DNA of 64,000 bases, taken from NCBI RefSeq assembly GCF_020283565.1, contig NC_060060.1, positions 41,230,001 to 41,294,000 on the forward strand. Reading direction: 5' to 3'. The translations under genes were made by a program, and so were the position numbers. The notes below the pieces were generated by a model that saw only the letters and a program-made list of their open reading frames with translations, made no database searches and had not been told where the DNA came from. The DNA is from Trifolium pratense (Eukaryota > Streptophyta > Magnoliopsida > Fabales > Fabaceae). Below, one piece after another: positions 1 to 13,858 of this stretch; position 1 is the stretch's first letter, and each line of letters begins with the position of its first letter.

Positions 1-3000
1 ACTTATCAAGCTCTTGTACCTGTTAAAAGCAACAACCATAGTAAAATTTACTAGAAACAGTTAATTAGCGTGTATTAATTGATAATGACAATTGGAGAAG
101 GAAGTATTACAATAAGAAATTTAATTGAATTTCATAGAATTCATTATATATGCTACATTTGAACAGGGAAAAGAACGACAAGAAAGCCTATAGTATGTGC
201 CAGGATGCTGCATTTTAGTGAGAACGGTTGCCAAAATTTTATAAAAACATTGTACGTCATTCATATCAATTTTTAATTAAAACTTTTAAAAAGAACAAGA
301 AAACAACTGAAATTGTTAAGGACAATGAAATTTACTTATGCATTAAACCCTTCGCACAGCTGCTCAGTACATTCTAGGGGCTTTTGAAAAAAGAGACATG
401 GATTATCAATCAAAACCTCAATGGAAGCTATAAGCTTGCTTGATACATAAGAAAGAAAATAACTTCACCTTCTCTGAGTATATGATATCAAACTGTCCAC
501 TTGTACCCATGGGCAGACAGTTTCCCCAAGCCAATGCATCTAGATTGCCCTGCAGATTATCCATGACTCCAGACTTCGCAGCTTTTAAAAAGGAACTGCC
601 AGGATTCTGCAATTAAGATTCCATAATTTCAGCATGAATTATACGGGTTATCATAAATTATAATCTCATTACAAGAAGAAAAAAAATGAAGCATTTGGTT
701 GGAAACATAGATGCAAAAACTCACAGAAAAGCATGCTTGCACGAAGGGCGATGAAACAGATGCATGTTTTCTTTGCCGTGCCATGCCTTTAGCATTTAAT
801 CCCACAAACTCTCCACTAGCTGAAAGACTATTGGCAACAAGGCGCAGATGCTTAGGAAGGATCGACTTGCCAGTATCAGATGTTGCAGATGATAAATTCT
901 AACATTAAAAAATCAAATGCAAGTACATTAAATACACATCTCCATAACTTTAAAATTGTAACATAGTAAAAAGGACGGAAATTTATATAATTATACATGC
1001 AAATAATGCTGCCACCCTGCATCGATTCCAAAGGCTGAGCAGAAATGGTGAATGTTATCAGGATGACTTCGTGTCCAGTCAATCAACGGCATTATTCTGT
1101 GACAATGATTTATCAGTGAACCCCAGAATGTACCGCTGTCATTGTCGCTGGCCATTGTAACCCTCAAGTATAGTTCACCAGAAGAACCATGAAAAGAATT
1201 TGATACTTTTGACCGATCCTTCCAGAGAATGTCAATCTTCTTGATCTCCGAAAATCCTAAATGGCATTTTGGAATTTCATGATAGTAGTAAATATTAACA
1301 TATTTTACTTTACTACAACAAAAAATATATATTAATGTAAAGATCAAACCAGATGTAGGTAGGAGTTGTGATAAAAACTGAATATTATAATCTGATCAAT
1401 TTTTAGTGACCTAGTCTTCTGACTAGGACAAACCTAACTTATACAGCTATGCTTTTAACTCCATAACCCAAAAAGAAAATAGGAAAAAACACATTTTAGC
1501 TTCATTAAGCTTTCATTAGGCAATCAAGCGAGAATTTATTGAAGTAAAGTTGGAATAATCAAATTAATATGATTATTCAGAAAACCTCAACTGTCATTAT
1601 GTAGCAAAAACAAAATATGAAATGGAACACCAGTTAAATAAATGTCATGGGAATATATTCTATAAAAGGCTCTTTTTAAAATCATCATTTTAAACTACAC
1701 ATGGATATTCTGATTATATTACTATTTACCACCAACCTTTTATAGCTGTTCGCAGAAGCATAGGTATCATTATATTCCGAACAGCATCCAGTTGTAGAGA
1801 ATTCTTAGAATCTTCAACAATTGTTACGGTGATGCAATCTTGGCTGTCTTTTTCCTTATCAGAGGTTTGTCCACCTTCCTTGGCCATGCCATCTACACAA
1901 CATTTCCTGCTATTTCATTGTCTTGGTTAATAGCCATAGCAAAAGCTCCATGCATGAATGGGAATTTAAGCAGAACGACTTAGATAATATAAACTATTAA
2001 GCACCAGAATAGAAGAAACTTACTTGCTTGATATTTTCAAACTGGGAAGAGTGAATTTTGAGTCTTTTCTTAAGGAGTCATATCCCTGGTAAATAGACTC
2101 GATGATAGAATGCACTCTGAAATTTCCTCTTGTTACATTTTCCTTGTCTAAATGAAAATGGCACACCCAAGGACTGTATTTTCCGAGATCACAAGACTGT
2201 GGACTGAATATTATCATGACAGTAGAAACAATGTCTGAGAACATCAATCTTTCCAAATAGTTCTTAATTTCTAGAGATGCATACTCAAACCCATTTTTCG
2301 TTTTACCAATTTTGTCAGACAAATATAAGGACAAGGTCTGGTCACCCCCTCTTTTCCTTGAACCACACTCCAAAACATTTTTTAAATTCAGCAAAGGTGA
2401 TGCTTCAAGTAGACTAATAGGTTGACTCAAAGCACTGTATGCAGCCTCAGAAACTGCACAAGCAGAAAGCGCTCCGACTGGTTCACCGCCTATAACATCC
2501 TCTCGACAATAGCTATCACAAGCTGAATCCTCTTCAGCATCATAAGAAAACTGAATAAGTTGATTACCATATAAGTTTCTCACTGATCCATCATATGCAT
2601 CATACAAATCACGCATGAAAAACATAAGTCTTCTGGTCAATGTCCCAGGAAGGTCTGCATTGTCACTGAAAGAGCTATCACGATTTGTCACCGAATGAAC
2701 AAAACATTCAAGTGGATTCAACCCTGTAAGAAAAGAGCTTTCAACCACAGCATGAGCAATGAAAGACTGGCCTGGTTCATGAGTATCAGAAAACATCTTC
2801 ATCGAATGATTCCCCTTTTCACTGTTCCAACCAGCACATGAGAGTTCGCGGGGAATTCTGTATGACAATCGGACCAGAGAATGTTGCAGCCCAAGACACA
2901 TGGAATGTTGCACTAATTTCAGTAAATTACCCTTGCTTCCGGCCTTAAACATAGCAAGGAAAGTATTGTCCTTGCACGCATATTTATCTGCTAAACTCTG

Positions 3001-6000
3001 AATATGGCGAAATACTTGTCTAAAAGCATCAACTGAAGCTTGACTTATAGCAGCAGATAACTGTCTTTCATAATTAAGACGATCTACGTCCACAGTCATA
3101 CATTTTCCATTCTCTTCTAGACTTCTAGAAAGAAAATCACAATAATAATCTACCAATAACTGATTGAAATTACAAGCCTTCTCTGATTCTCGTAAGCCAT
3201 AGGAGATTTCCTCCATCATGTTTTTCCGCGCATAGGAATCGGAAGAAAGGTACAAATCTGAGAGGGAAACACTGAACCCTGTCATGGACAACCACTCACA
3301 AAGAGTTTTCTGTGCACCATGCAATATATCCAAAGTCTTCCCTTGAAAATGTTCCACAAGACTTTGGAAAATATTGTTCTCTGAATCACGTAACCACCCA
3401 GAAGCCTCGGAACAAGATATCAGCTCCCCGTCCCTAACAACAACATCATTTGAAGGGAAATCATATTTAAAACTAGAAGGCAACAGCATGCTGAACAATT
3501 GCTTGCCACTCCAAAACGAGGTATTGCTTGAAGAAGCTTTTACGATTGCAGGAGGCGTTAATTTTCTATCGCAAAGCATTTGAAGCTGCTGCATTTGGTA
3601 AACATTCAAACGGACCCCGTCTTCCAACAGCAAATATGCAGCAGTTAAACTATCCTGACAAAGTGAAAGCAGATTTGTCCCACTTTGCCCATTAATCAGT
3701 TGCCTATCCAAAGCAACCAGCTCATTAAGCTCCACTCTTGCACCAACAGATTGTGGAATATACCCATGAAGGCAATCACCATCAAAATCCCCACAAAGAG
3801 GTGAACAACAGAGTGGGTTAATAGAAACTACAGAAGTAATTGGAAGAACCCTAACCGTGAAAGCAATCATAGAATGTTGATGTATGGAAGGAGGCCTATT
3901 TATCAACACTGTGTCTCCATCAACAAGAGGCCGATAAAATATGTCTCCTATCTGTAAATCTTCTTTTTTATACAGAACAACTGGATTACCCTTTCTACGA
4001 ACATTTATCTGTCCCTTCTCTAACAAACGCAGCTCACAACAATAAAGTAAATTTTGTTTATTCTGCCTATTCACGCACTCAGAAACCTGCAAACCTTCTG
4101 CAATTTGACAAGGTATACCAATTTCACAAAGCTCGAGGTCTGGATCGCCAACAACCACGGTACGGAATGAACAGTCATTGCGTTTTCCAAGAACGACATC
4201 TTTCATCCATCTTAAACCAGAAGAATTGCAGGCATTTTCTCCAACCCTTCTTTGTTGCAACTCAGTAAAAATATTAATTGGTGTTCTATCAGGATTTATC
4301 TGCATTTTAAAAGTAAAAACATAAGCAACAAGAATAATTTTGACCAAGTGGGATGTAGGAAAAATAAAGTATGAAACAGCAGAGAAACTTGCCTTGGAAA
4401 ACCTCAGGCAATCCAAAACACGAGCACTTAACTCATTTGCTGTACCCCTGAAATCAACCAATTTCTTGCAAGCCCTGGTCCTGTTATCCTATAAGTATTT
4501 AACCATACAAAGCACCATATTAAAAATTGGAATTCATGTGACGATACGTAACAGCTTATAAATATTGAAGACTACCAGAAAAAGGAAAAATACACTTACA
4601 AAACTCAATGGATATCCCCCGCACATTCGGTGAGCAACTTCTGTCACACGATGACAATTCGGTGCCACCAGGAAGCAACTGAGACCAACCAAATCCATGC
4701 TTGGAATAAATTTTTCAATGAAGTTCGGATCAACACCACTCAACAAATTCTCAACCTGAATATCAAAAAGGAAATATAGAATTTACATTAATCTAGAAAG
4801 AAAGAAAGAAAAAAGACCACACAATAACATGAGCCTTCAGGACCTTGAAAGGGAAAATTTTACTATTGGAAGAAATGGACTACTTATTTCAGCAGGTCCC
4901 AGTCAATCCATATAACAACAATGGGTACTCTTCAAGGAATGGCGGCTCACAAAAAAGTAATAAATGCAAACTAAGTCACTAAAGTCTAACAAGTTTAAAT
5001 CCCTCTTTTTAAGTCAATAATGAATGTATTTGTTTGCAATCGAACCAATTCAAGATCAGACATATAATAGTACCTTCCCTGTATGCTTTTTAGCAGGTGT
5101 ACAAATAATCACATGAAGGTTTTTGGACTTCTCAAATTTGCATATGTGATAAACTATTAACAATTTGTATACATTAATGTGACAACAATTTAAGCTTTTG
5201 AAGCAGGCAAGCAGCGCCTTCATTATAGACGCTAACAAACAGTTAAGATGAACAAAGCACACATCCCCACTCGTGATCAATTATATTATTATGGAGCATG
5301 GAGCATACCAATACCCTTGTAGCAAAGAATGAATTTTAATACAATGCAAATTCATAGTACCAATGGATAACGATACAAAACTACAACATGTATGTAAAAG
5401 TGGGCAGCGCTACCTGAACAGGTGATAAAACCCTTCTATTTACATGGTTTTCATCTTGCTGAGCATCTCCAAGGATGAAATCCCAATAATCAGCTGGCAA
5501 TCCTCGCCCCAAATTTCTTTTCTTATTTAAAGATATATCATTTACTTCAACAATAATTGCAGTTCTCCTGAAGAAATCATTGGATGAAACTCTGAATTTC
5601 ATGGCAGGATAACGACCCATACCATTACCCTATTTGATGCATAAGCTGTCTTAGAATGGCAGGAAATAAAAATAAAGGGAAAAATAAATAAATTTATTTC
5701 AGAGTGAATCAAGGAAGGTAGAAAAATAACTTACAGAACAATATTTGCAACCTCTCGGCTGATTATTGAATCCAAGGAGTGATTTAGCACGCTGTAAAAA
5801 GAAATTTGAACCTTAACAATATGAACCAGTTAACAAGAAAAAATGCAAATCCAAAGAAATCCTACATAAAAGTAACTAGCAAACAAACACCCGTAGAAAA
5901 TTAAAAATCACAGGATTATTTTCTTGGACATGTGGAAGCAAAGACTACAGGTACCATTCTACTTAAGCAGGCATAATTCCTTAAAGCTTAAAACTTCGGA

Positions 6001-9000
6001 AATATTTTATTGTACATGAGAATCTCATATAACTTATTGTACATGAGAATCTCATATAACTTAAAACTTCGGAAATATTTTGGAAGGATATATAAAACCC
6101 TGATAAGTTGCCATGTAATTTAAGAATCTCATCCCAAGATGGAAGGTCTAAACTCAATTTTTTTTATCACATCTAACAGTCTAGTTTACACAAACAAATG
6201 GTATTTGAATTAATTTTAATACTGTACTTGAACTTTTTTATAATGGAATGGAATACAACAGACCAAGTGAGATAGGACAGGAAGGGAGGGAAATAAAGGG
6301 GAATAGAAGTAAATGGGGTAGAAAGCCAACAAAATGTATATAAGAGAGAATAGAAAGTAATGTGATTGGGAGAGTCTAAGGCTCTCAAATTCCCAAACTT
6401 GTATTCTTGCTTTTTGTAGCTCATACCGAGGAGAACCAGTACATTGTGTTCGTTAAAAGAAAAAACTTTGTTTTCTCTTTTTTGATGTTATTTGATTGCA
6501 TCATCCATCCATTAAAAAGTATTTTGTTAGTTCATTGTCAAACATGACAATGTCTATCACATTATTATATCTTACTAATCTTAGAATTAGTTAGTCTCCA
6601 AATTTCCTTTCTTTCATGATGCTTCAGATTAAGAGTGTAATATTAATATCAATGCGGATTACTGTTTTGTCTTTTGTAAATGCATTCAAGATACCATTCA
6701 CATCAATATCACTATTATTTGGAACATATCTTCCTCCCTCTGTACCTAAATCATAATATATAGCTTCAAAACTATATAATTCAAACTCCCTAAAAGGGGA
6801 GCTTCTCACCCTCTAACTCCCTTTTAATTCACCCTCCCTACGATCCAAACACTGAATAATGAAGTTTTCAAAAACATTCGTGGTAAAAATATTTTTGTTT
6901 TATTTAATTAACAACCCAATTGGGGAATAATGTTGAAAGATGACAAATGAGTTAGTACATAATAATATCATGTGTATAAACCTACACATATATAATATAA
7001 AAATAAAGTTAAAATCAGAGAAAATAGAGAAAAACTACTTTGTGGAGCCAATACAAATGAAAGGAAAATACTAAATTTGGTTTGATTTAAGCGAATAAAA
7101 CAAAGAGGTTTAACCCTTAGCCCACTTAAATTGGTAAAAGTATTAAACAAAACATCCATATTTTGTCCTTTCCAACAAAGAAAGAGGAAAAACGGATTAG
7201 AATAGCAGATGTTTGATCCCCTAATAGATTTAACACAGGAGCCTGTAAATGAAACAAATATAACACACATTCCTATCATACATAGTTGAATTGTCAGGCA
7301 GAGGCTGAAATCAGCCACCTAGTTCTTGCTATAAATGTTGAAGCTAAAGGTATTTAAATAAAGTATTTTGAACCTTAAATTAAAGCATTTTGCACTTTAA
7401 AGCAAAGCACTGATGCCTGACCCAAGACAATATCATAACACCATGTTTTAACAATATAAGAAATTAAGAATGTAAGTGGTACGAGTAAAAAGAAAAATGT
7501 GAATGTTGCATTAAATAAATTCCATTATTGCATGGGATAAGAAAAGAGTGTGATTAAGATGTTCCATGTAACTCCAACCCAAAATAGGAAAGAAAACAGT
7601 TTGTGAGAGGACTCTGTATGCACATTTTCTTCAATGAACACACCCACTATTCCAGACTAAAGAGATTTATTATGACAGAAAAAGGGGAATGTTCAAGCTC
7701 AGGCATACAGTAAAATTAGAAAGAATAATTTTTGTGTATATTTGGTTTCTATAGATCATATTTATTTCTTACTGACATTCAGTGAATGGTTTTACAGTAT
7801 CAGTGGGTAATGTGTTACTGGCAAATGAAAGAAATTTTTTGCAGCATTAACAAATAATGAAAATAGTTACTGCAATCTAATGAAATGAGCATCATTTTGG
7901 ATGCTGAAACTGGGAGAGTTCAACATGGATAATAAATAAAATTACAACTCTGCTAATAATTAACACCTGCCGAGAATTAATTTTAAATGCCATACACATA
8001 ATAACAAGTTAATGTTTGAACCTATGTCAAAAGAATTCATTTATACAACAGCAATGAAGATGCATGTCATTCAAGTAATCAAAGTTTCACTCAAAGCTGG
8101 AAGTTTTTAAAGAGGCTGTATCATAGGGCTAATAGATTATATGAAATTCTAATACATCATAGGGCTAATAGATTATATGAAATTCTAATACAAAATGCCG
8201 TGGTCCAAAACCAAGTCCATGTTATAACAAAACCAGATAAATTGTGCTGATGTTGGTAGAAGTAAAAGATACCGAACCTTGATCCGTAATTCATGTCGAA
8301 TAGATTTACACGCAGGGCAAATCTTTTGCAAGATTTCTGCAATCTCTGCCATGAAGTATGGATGTAATATGGTAAAGGGAAACTTGATTGATCCAAAGTG
8401 ACCTGAAATAATAGATTAATTGATCAGCTTATAGTAGATTTCAAATATCAGGCCACAAATCTCTAAACCTATTTTTGATATAATATGCGCATACACACCA
8501 TCACAGGACTTTCTATCATGTGAACCACATGTTGTGCACACATAGGACGAATTTGGAAGTCCCAGATCAGAACAAGTGACCTGTCCAGGTGCATTTATCT
8601 CCAAGGTGGAGATCTTCTCCTGCAGGCGTAAACGAAATAACATAAATATGTGATTAATAAGTTATAGGTCAATAAGAAAATTTATGATTGATACTCCATT
8701 CCACAAAATAGGTTTTTCTCTCTTTGAAAGTAAAGGTAACCAATACACCCAAACAGTAATGTGCTTTCAACCCACCTTACATGTAAGTACATGCATTTTG
8801 ACCTGATTGCACTCTAAACTAACAGTAAACTGAAACACACAGAATAACAACGAAGCTGATATAGATATAAGATTAAGAATATACTTACTATATCTTCTCC
8901 AGTTAAAACATCAAATTTTATAGCCTTAATACGACCGGGTGGCACATTGTGCTCTGTAGTTAGGTCTTGATCATTCATGGAATTTGGTAACTTTGCACTC

Positions 9001-9005
9001 CACAT
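1..9005 (-). CDS. NRPD1: DNA-directed RNA polymerase IV subunit 1 (Pol IV largest subunit), 3' end outside window
   Basis: Catalytic largest subunit of the plant-specific nuclear Pol IV, which makes precursors of 24-nt siRNAs for RNA-directed DNA methylation. Coding exons in transcript order: 9005-8889, 8619-8499, 8402-8278, 5791-5735, 5629-5414, 4755-4600, 4488-4393, 4299-2024, 1909-1737, 1256-997, 898-725, 606-469, 19-1. All joins keep frame. The N-terminal part shows the zinc-binding cysteines (CTTCGSHDRKSC, CPAC). The long exon 8 carries the metal-A loop DFDGDCLHG near 3770-3790 with all three aspartates. The text SDLYLSSD, SLEIKNYLERL and RSHPDNI follows Arabidopsis NRPD1 rather than NRPE1. 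Start: ATG at 9005 or, more like other legume proteins, MNDQDL at 8978. The intron after exon 7 is GC-AG. The C-terminal region lies left of the window. Confidence 0.95.
4300..4392 (-). other. GC-AG intron of NRPD1, 93 nt, in frame and stop-free
   Basis: On the minus strand exon 7 ends in CTGAGGTTTTCCAAG and is followed by GCAAGTTTC; the acceptor is AAAATGCAG before ATAAATCC. GCAAGT is the usual donor of the minor GC-AG class. The intron is a multiple of three and has no stop, so the reading frame runs straight through it and would add 31 hydrophobic residues. Neighbouring residues match NRPD1 only when it is removed. Confidence 0.8.
6009..6062. repeat. 27-bp tandem duplication flanked by 22-bp direct repeats, NRPD1 intron
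   Basis: Two exact 27-bp copies lie at 6009-6035 and 6036-6062. They are bracketed by a 22-bp direct repeat (CTTAAAACTTCGGAAATATT plus TT) at 5987-6008 and 6060-6081. It lies in the 2.5 kb intron between exons 3 and 4, in which no other gene was seen. Confidence 0.85.
8120..8191. repeat. 36-bp tandem duplication in NRPD1 intron
   Basis: Two identical adjacent 36-bp copies at 8120-8155 and 8156-8191, in the same large intron about 90 bp downstream of exon 3 in transcript sense. Confidence 0.9.
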
Positions 9006-10550
9006 AAAATGTCAAGCAGGCCTGTTCATTTGAAAAGTATTAATAAGAGTGTTTACAGAATGAGCTTAAAGAACAAGCGAGTAAAATGATGCAATACATA
9101 TTGTCTGTCTAAGGCTGAACTTGTATGTTTGCAAGCTTACTCTAGGTTGCATGGATACAAGTATGAAACATACGCAGCTATACAGTTTTTGGAATGGATG
9201 CAGGAGGATATATTATATATATAACCATTAAAAAATAAAATATTTAAAACAGGGAGGAAAAAAAACACTTTTTTATGGGTATTTCTAACTTCTGCCGTAA
9301 GGACACATGTAAAGGAATCCAAACGTACAAATTATGCATTGAAAAATAAATAAATTTTAAACTTTTAAAAAGTCGAATGCACAATTTTGAAGTCAGATAT
9401 TTCTAAATTGAGTTTCTTGACATGTGCCCTTACGGCACAAGTTAGCATTCTCCCTTTTCTTATTAACATTCTAACTCAATGTCATAAATAAAATTCCATA
9501 AATTACATCAAGAAACAAAAATACAAAAATATGACAACTTGATAAGTACTATGAAGTAGCAATTGTTTCGGTTAGTAGAAAACTGAACATATCAACAGTA
9601 AAACAGGACATGTATCAAGAAATCAAATATTATGCCAAAGATGAACCAAATCACAGGTAGAAAAACTTCCTGAAACAGAAATTCATAATACCTTCGGCGA
9701 AGTGATAAGCTGCGTTACAGAAAAGGTTCTTTGTAGGAAGGGCCTAAATGTAGAACTCTGCCTGAAAGAACTAATTTCACTCCCAAAAAATTTCAGGAAA
9801 ATCTGCACAAAAAAAAAAAGTATATACAAATTAAAGCCATGAGATCATACAATGCATCATTCAGCATTAAAATTAAACCATATATAGTAACCAACATCAG
9901 CAAGGGGCAACAATGTCATAAAAAAAAAATACATATCAAGTTAAGGACTGACATATATCTATCATACAGTACTGATTCCATAATCACAATCAATTAATTG
10001 TCCTAGTATTTATTAATGATGTCACGTATACCTAACAATTAAATTAATCTAAGAAATTAATCAACAATAAGCTATAAGTAAGAATCAAAAGCACATTATG
10101 AAGAAAAGCACGATCATACAACATGCAAAGCAAAAAAATCAAGCACATTGCAAAAATGATTCTCACAAAGTAATAATCGAAGTGACAGCAACTCAAATCA
10201 AAATGATTGAAGAAATTTGAAGCAAAAATTGAAAAAGGAAGAAAACAAAGCATTGATCGTAGTAGAAAATCGATTATAAATGAAAGAGATTATAGAGAAA
10301 GCTATTTACTCACACAGTTAATGCGGAAACGGAAACTCGGTGAAAGTGAGTTATCGGAAAATCGGAGAGAAAAGAACGAGTTAAGTGTTCGAGTTAGCGT
10401 TTGTTTGTTTGTTATGGGAAAAGAGAGAAATGATCAAATGAAGAGAAAAAGTTCGGCGGTGAAGTGAAAATAAGTTGAGAGAGAGAAAAGTGATTTTAGA
10501 AAAGTGAAAGTGTGAAGACCGAGGAGGATGAGAGTGGAAAAAGGTGATTC
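9006..10550 (-). other. NRPD1 5' leader with two likely non-coding exons
   Basis: Splice signals suggest a first leader exon from about 10550 down to 10314 (donor GTGAGT at 10313-10308), a second at 9802-9692 (acceptor after TTTGTGCAG, donor GTATTATG), and an acceptor near 9024 just ahead of the start codon. No long ORF is present. The purine-rich segment 10310-10540 on the plus strand (pyrimidine-rich as transcript) is typical of a plant 5' UTR. The transcription start was not located. A cDNA read would confirm or replace this model. Confidence 0.45.
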
Positions 10551-11210
10551 GTTCGTTCGTACTACTTTTTGTTTTTGGTTAGTGTTTTTAGGTCATGCCC
10601 TTAAATTTGATTTATTTTTACGGAACTGACCTTACTATTCCCCAAAACTTGTGCTCATAAATTATTCAACTACTTGCATGATGTACTACTAGTGTGTTCA
10701 TATCTTTTTAATTTAATGAGATGAGACCACAGGTCACGTGCATCTCTTATTTTTCGTGATTGATTTGATGGATTCGTATACCTGATAGATTAGAGATTTA
10801 GATTAGACTCTATTTAGGAACACAAATAACCTAGTTATTTTTTTTTTTTTATGACTTATAGTTTATAGTTTACCATATAAATTAAAAAATTTGTTCGGTA
10901 AATGCTTTTTTGTTATGAGCTTATAGGTATTTTATGGGTTTATAATTTATTTTTTAGATGTTATTTCAAGTAGTTTATAGTTTACGGAGTATTATTTATT
11001 TTTTTAATTTTATCTTTAAAATTTTTTTTGAAAAAAAATTAAATATTAATTAAATATATCTTTTTTATGTCATTTCAAACTTACTGTATAAGGTAATTCA
11101 ATCGACTAGCTTATTCGCTATAAACTCATCCATTATATACTAAATTATCAGTTATTCTGTAATTTTCTTTCCTTTCACTTTATTTTCACAAAATCAAACA
11201 CACCCTAAAA

Positions 11211-11254
<44 letters not shown>

Positions 11255-11944
11255 TCATGCTAAACAATGTCTCTGAATACTAATTAAGCACGCTAAAATG
11301 GGAAAGAAATGACGAAGTTAATGATTCTAATAGGTATAAAATTAAGGAAAATAATAACTAATGTCTATGGGGCAATAATTAAAAAGTCTAATATGATAAA
11401 ATGATTTTTTTTTTATCAATATGATAAAATGATTTTAAAACTTGTATAATTGATCCTTTTAAAATATACTCCAGTATATATAAAATATTCTTTTCAAGAC
11501 AAAATTTACTTCTTTTTTTTATTTTATTTCCTTAATTAGTACATTAAAGCACTAGTTGGCAAAACACTAAAATTAATAGAGACAAATCACTCATTAGTCA
11601 TTAGTTTCCACTTTCCATTTCCACATTCATTTTCTCTTTTTAGAATCATATTTTCATCTTAATTTATCTATTTTACTTTTAATTAATAGGTATAAAATTA
11701 ATTGAGACAAAGAAAGAGGCACATACCTACCAATACTTTGTATAGAAAAACCAATAATGTTTTTTTTTCTCTTACACAATCAATAATGCTATTGAAACAT
11801 AAAAGTATACAAAAAAAATATTCAAACAAAAGGAACCATTTCACCAATTATAACAATTTGTTTCTTTTTAATTGAACCTGCTTTTCATATATTTTATGAC
11901 TTTTAGGTATCCATAGTAAAATCTCTCTAAATCCGTCACTAAGC
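10551..11944. other. Intergenic AT-rich DNA upstream of NRPD1
   Basis: No gene seen. It contains short poly-T runs, an (AT)n tract at 11215-11252 and the text ACACACCCTAAAA near 11200, which resembles the end of a legume miniature element, but no matching second end was identified. Confidence 0.5.
11215..11252. repeat. (AT)n microsatellite
   Basis: Uninterrupted AT dinucleotides, about 19 units. Confidence 0.95.
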
Positions 11945-11949
11945 GTAGG

Positions 11950-12350
11950 TGATCGTGTTGACCAGAATGATGCGACTTCGCCGGCGTTTGCGGTGGTTGA
12001 GAGCGTTGAGACCCCTGTTGAAGCGGAGGGGGGTTGTGTACCTGCAGGCACTCCGACGCTCAAGTCAGTTTGTGTTTGTAGAGGTTTTCTTAGCTAAATA
12101 ATGCGTACCTTGCAAATGAAGTGGAGATGCATATATATAGCCCCCAGCGCTGGGCTAAGGCCCTTGATGGCATTAATGGCCATCAAGTGGCTGCCGGAAA
12201 ACGGCTTGGAGGCCTTGATGTGCAGTAAATGCTCATCATTCCGGTTTTCGGCCGTTACAATACGTAAGAGTATCAGACCGTTGGAGTCTTGCTCGGGTCG
12301 TGTATGTTCGACACCTTCTGATGCTCGAGCTCGATGCTCGGCCCAGAACA
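11950..12350 (-). repeat. 3' LTR of the Gypsy/Tat-like element
   Basis: 401 bp, TG...CA on both readings. It carries a TATATATA promoter-like box around 12131-12138 read on the minus strand. Near-identical to 14109-14509. Confidence 0.9.
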
Positions 12351-12655
12351 GGAGCCCCCCAAGTTGTTATGCTCGTAGGCGAGGATAATAACTTTGAAGT
12401 TCTTTCGATTTATTTCGATTTGTCGAACATAACTGCTTCGAGTTGGATGGACGAATTTTCGCGGTTTCCTTTGGTCAAAGTCAAGCTTTGGAAAAAGGAG
12501 TAGCGTTTTTTCCAAGTGGTCAATCCTAGGTTTCTGCAGCCGCCTCTCGCGTTTATGGGATGTCAGGTGTGGTGACTGGTCCTTTGGGCGGCAAGTTTTG
12601 CTATAAATACTTGCTTATCCTTTGGCTTCTCATATCCTGAGTTTGAAGGCTAGCG

Positions 12656-13012
12656 ATGGATAATAGGGATTCCAAGAAGGTTGTTGCTGATGGCTCTGAG
12701 TCTCGAAGAGGAAAAAAGCGAGCGGAGGTTCCTAAGCCTGCGCCGGCTCGTTCTCAAAAGGGGAAAGAAGCTAAGGTGATGTTCCCTTCCTCGGATACTT
12801 CTGATACCTCAAGTTCCGACGAATCGGCGGATTTTATTGGGGCAATCGAGGAGTTCCTGAGGGCTCGTCAATCTCCCCACCTCTATCCTCCTGGCCCTGC
12901 CTCTGGTGAAGGAGGGTCCCAGGTCGGGAAGGAGGCTAAGATATGGCCAGAGGAGGTGCTGTGGACTGATTCGGATTCCGCAATTAGCTCAGGTTCCGAG
13001 CACGAGGATTAG
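12656..13012 (+). CDS. Antisense ORF inside the Gypsy/Tat-like element, 118 aa, function unknown
   Basis: This ORF runs opposite to the element. It has its own apparent signals: TATAAATA at 12602-12609, ATG at 12656, stop at 13010-13012, and AATAAA at 13062-13067. The product is hydrophilic: a lysine/arginine-rich first third with a nuclear-localisation-like RRGKKR, then a serine/aspartate-rich stretch (SSDTSDTSSSDES). No known domain was recognised. Antisense genes are known in some Tat-lineage elements (gene 23 of maize Grande is the example I recall), which fits, but homology was not tested. Confidence 0.5.
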   Translation: MDNRDSKKVVADGSESRRGKKRAEVPKPAPARSQKGKEAKVMFPSSDTSDTSSSDESADFIGAIEEFLRARQSPHLYPPGPASGEGGSQVGKEAKIWPEEVLWTDSDSAISSGSEHED

Positions 13013-13858
13013 GTGCTCGGTTCCCCTTGTAATCCTCTTCCCTTTGTAATGGACTATCATCAATAAAATAATTCTTCTTCGAATTTTCCGAGCATAATTT
13101 ATTTGCACTCATGCTTTATGTATGCTCTTAATTTAATAATGTCGTGGATTTTCCGAACGATTCCGAGCGGACTTTTCGATCGAAAACCGTACTCCTTTTT
13201 CGAGCATGTTTTCGACTTTACGAATTTGTCGAGGAGCGCGGTGCTCTTATTCGGTTGCTGCGGCCTTCCCCGTATTTTTAGCAAAGAAATAAGGGGAATG
13301 GATTCCGAGGATCTTGCATTACCTTTTTTGGTTGCGATTTTCTTGGGATGTGGTGTCTTGGATTCCGCGAGATTTGCGCGAGCAGACGGATGTGACTTGA
13401 AAGGACGAGTCGCTTTGTTTCCTCTCGCCACGTGTAAAGACTATTAGATAGTACTCGAGTGGCTATTAACTGAGATTTGAATCTCGAGGTTGTCCTGAAC
13501 CGTTGGATTTTCGCGCCTTTTCGTTTCTCCTGAGATTAAATCTGAGCCACTTGATCGTGATTGATCCGGACCGTTGGATCGATCCTGTGGTTCAGATGGA
13601 AGCGGCGCGGGTTTTCCTGTACGAACGCGTTGGCCTATATATAGGAGGGAGGTTTTTTCGTTTGAAACTTTACAGTTTCTTACTCACTTTCTACATCGTT
13701 TGGCCTTTCCGTTTCAAGCTTCTTCTGGTGGTTTTGCTCCTCTTCCGTTCTTCTACTACAAACTCCTTACTCCTATCTTCATTTAATCAACAGCAAGTAA
13801 GTGTTTTATCCCTTTTGATCTTTGCAGATTTTGCTTGGATTTTACTTGGATTGTGTAG

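Noticed and set aside
10207..10467. 86-codon plus-strand ORF in the NRPD1 leader region
   Set aside because: Lys/Arg/Glu-rich product of purine-rich DNA opposite the likely 5' UTR exon; low complexity, no family.
12101..12515. ORFs across the LTRs of the Gypsy/Tat-like element
   Set aside because: Repeated in both LTRs and crossing the LTR border; regulatory DNA rather than genes.
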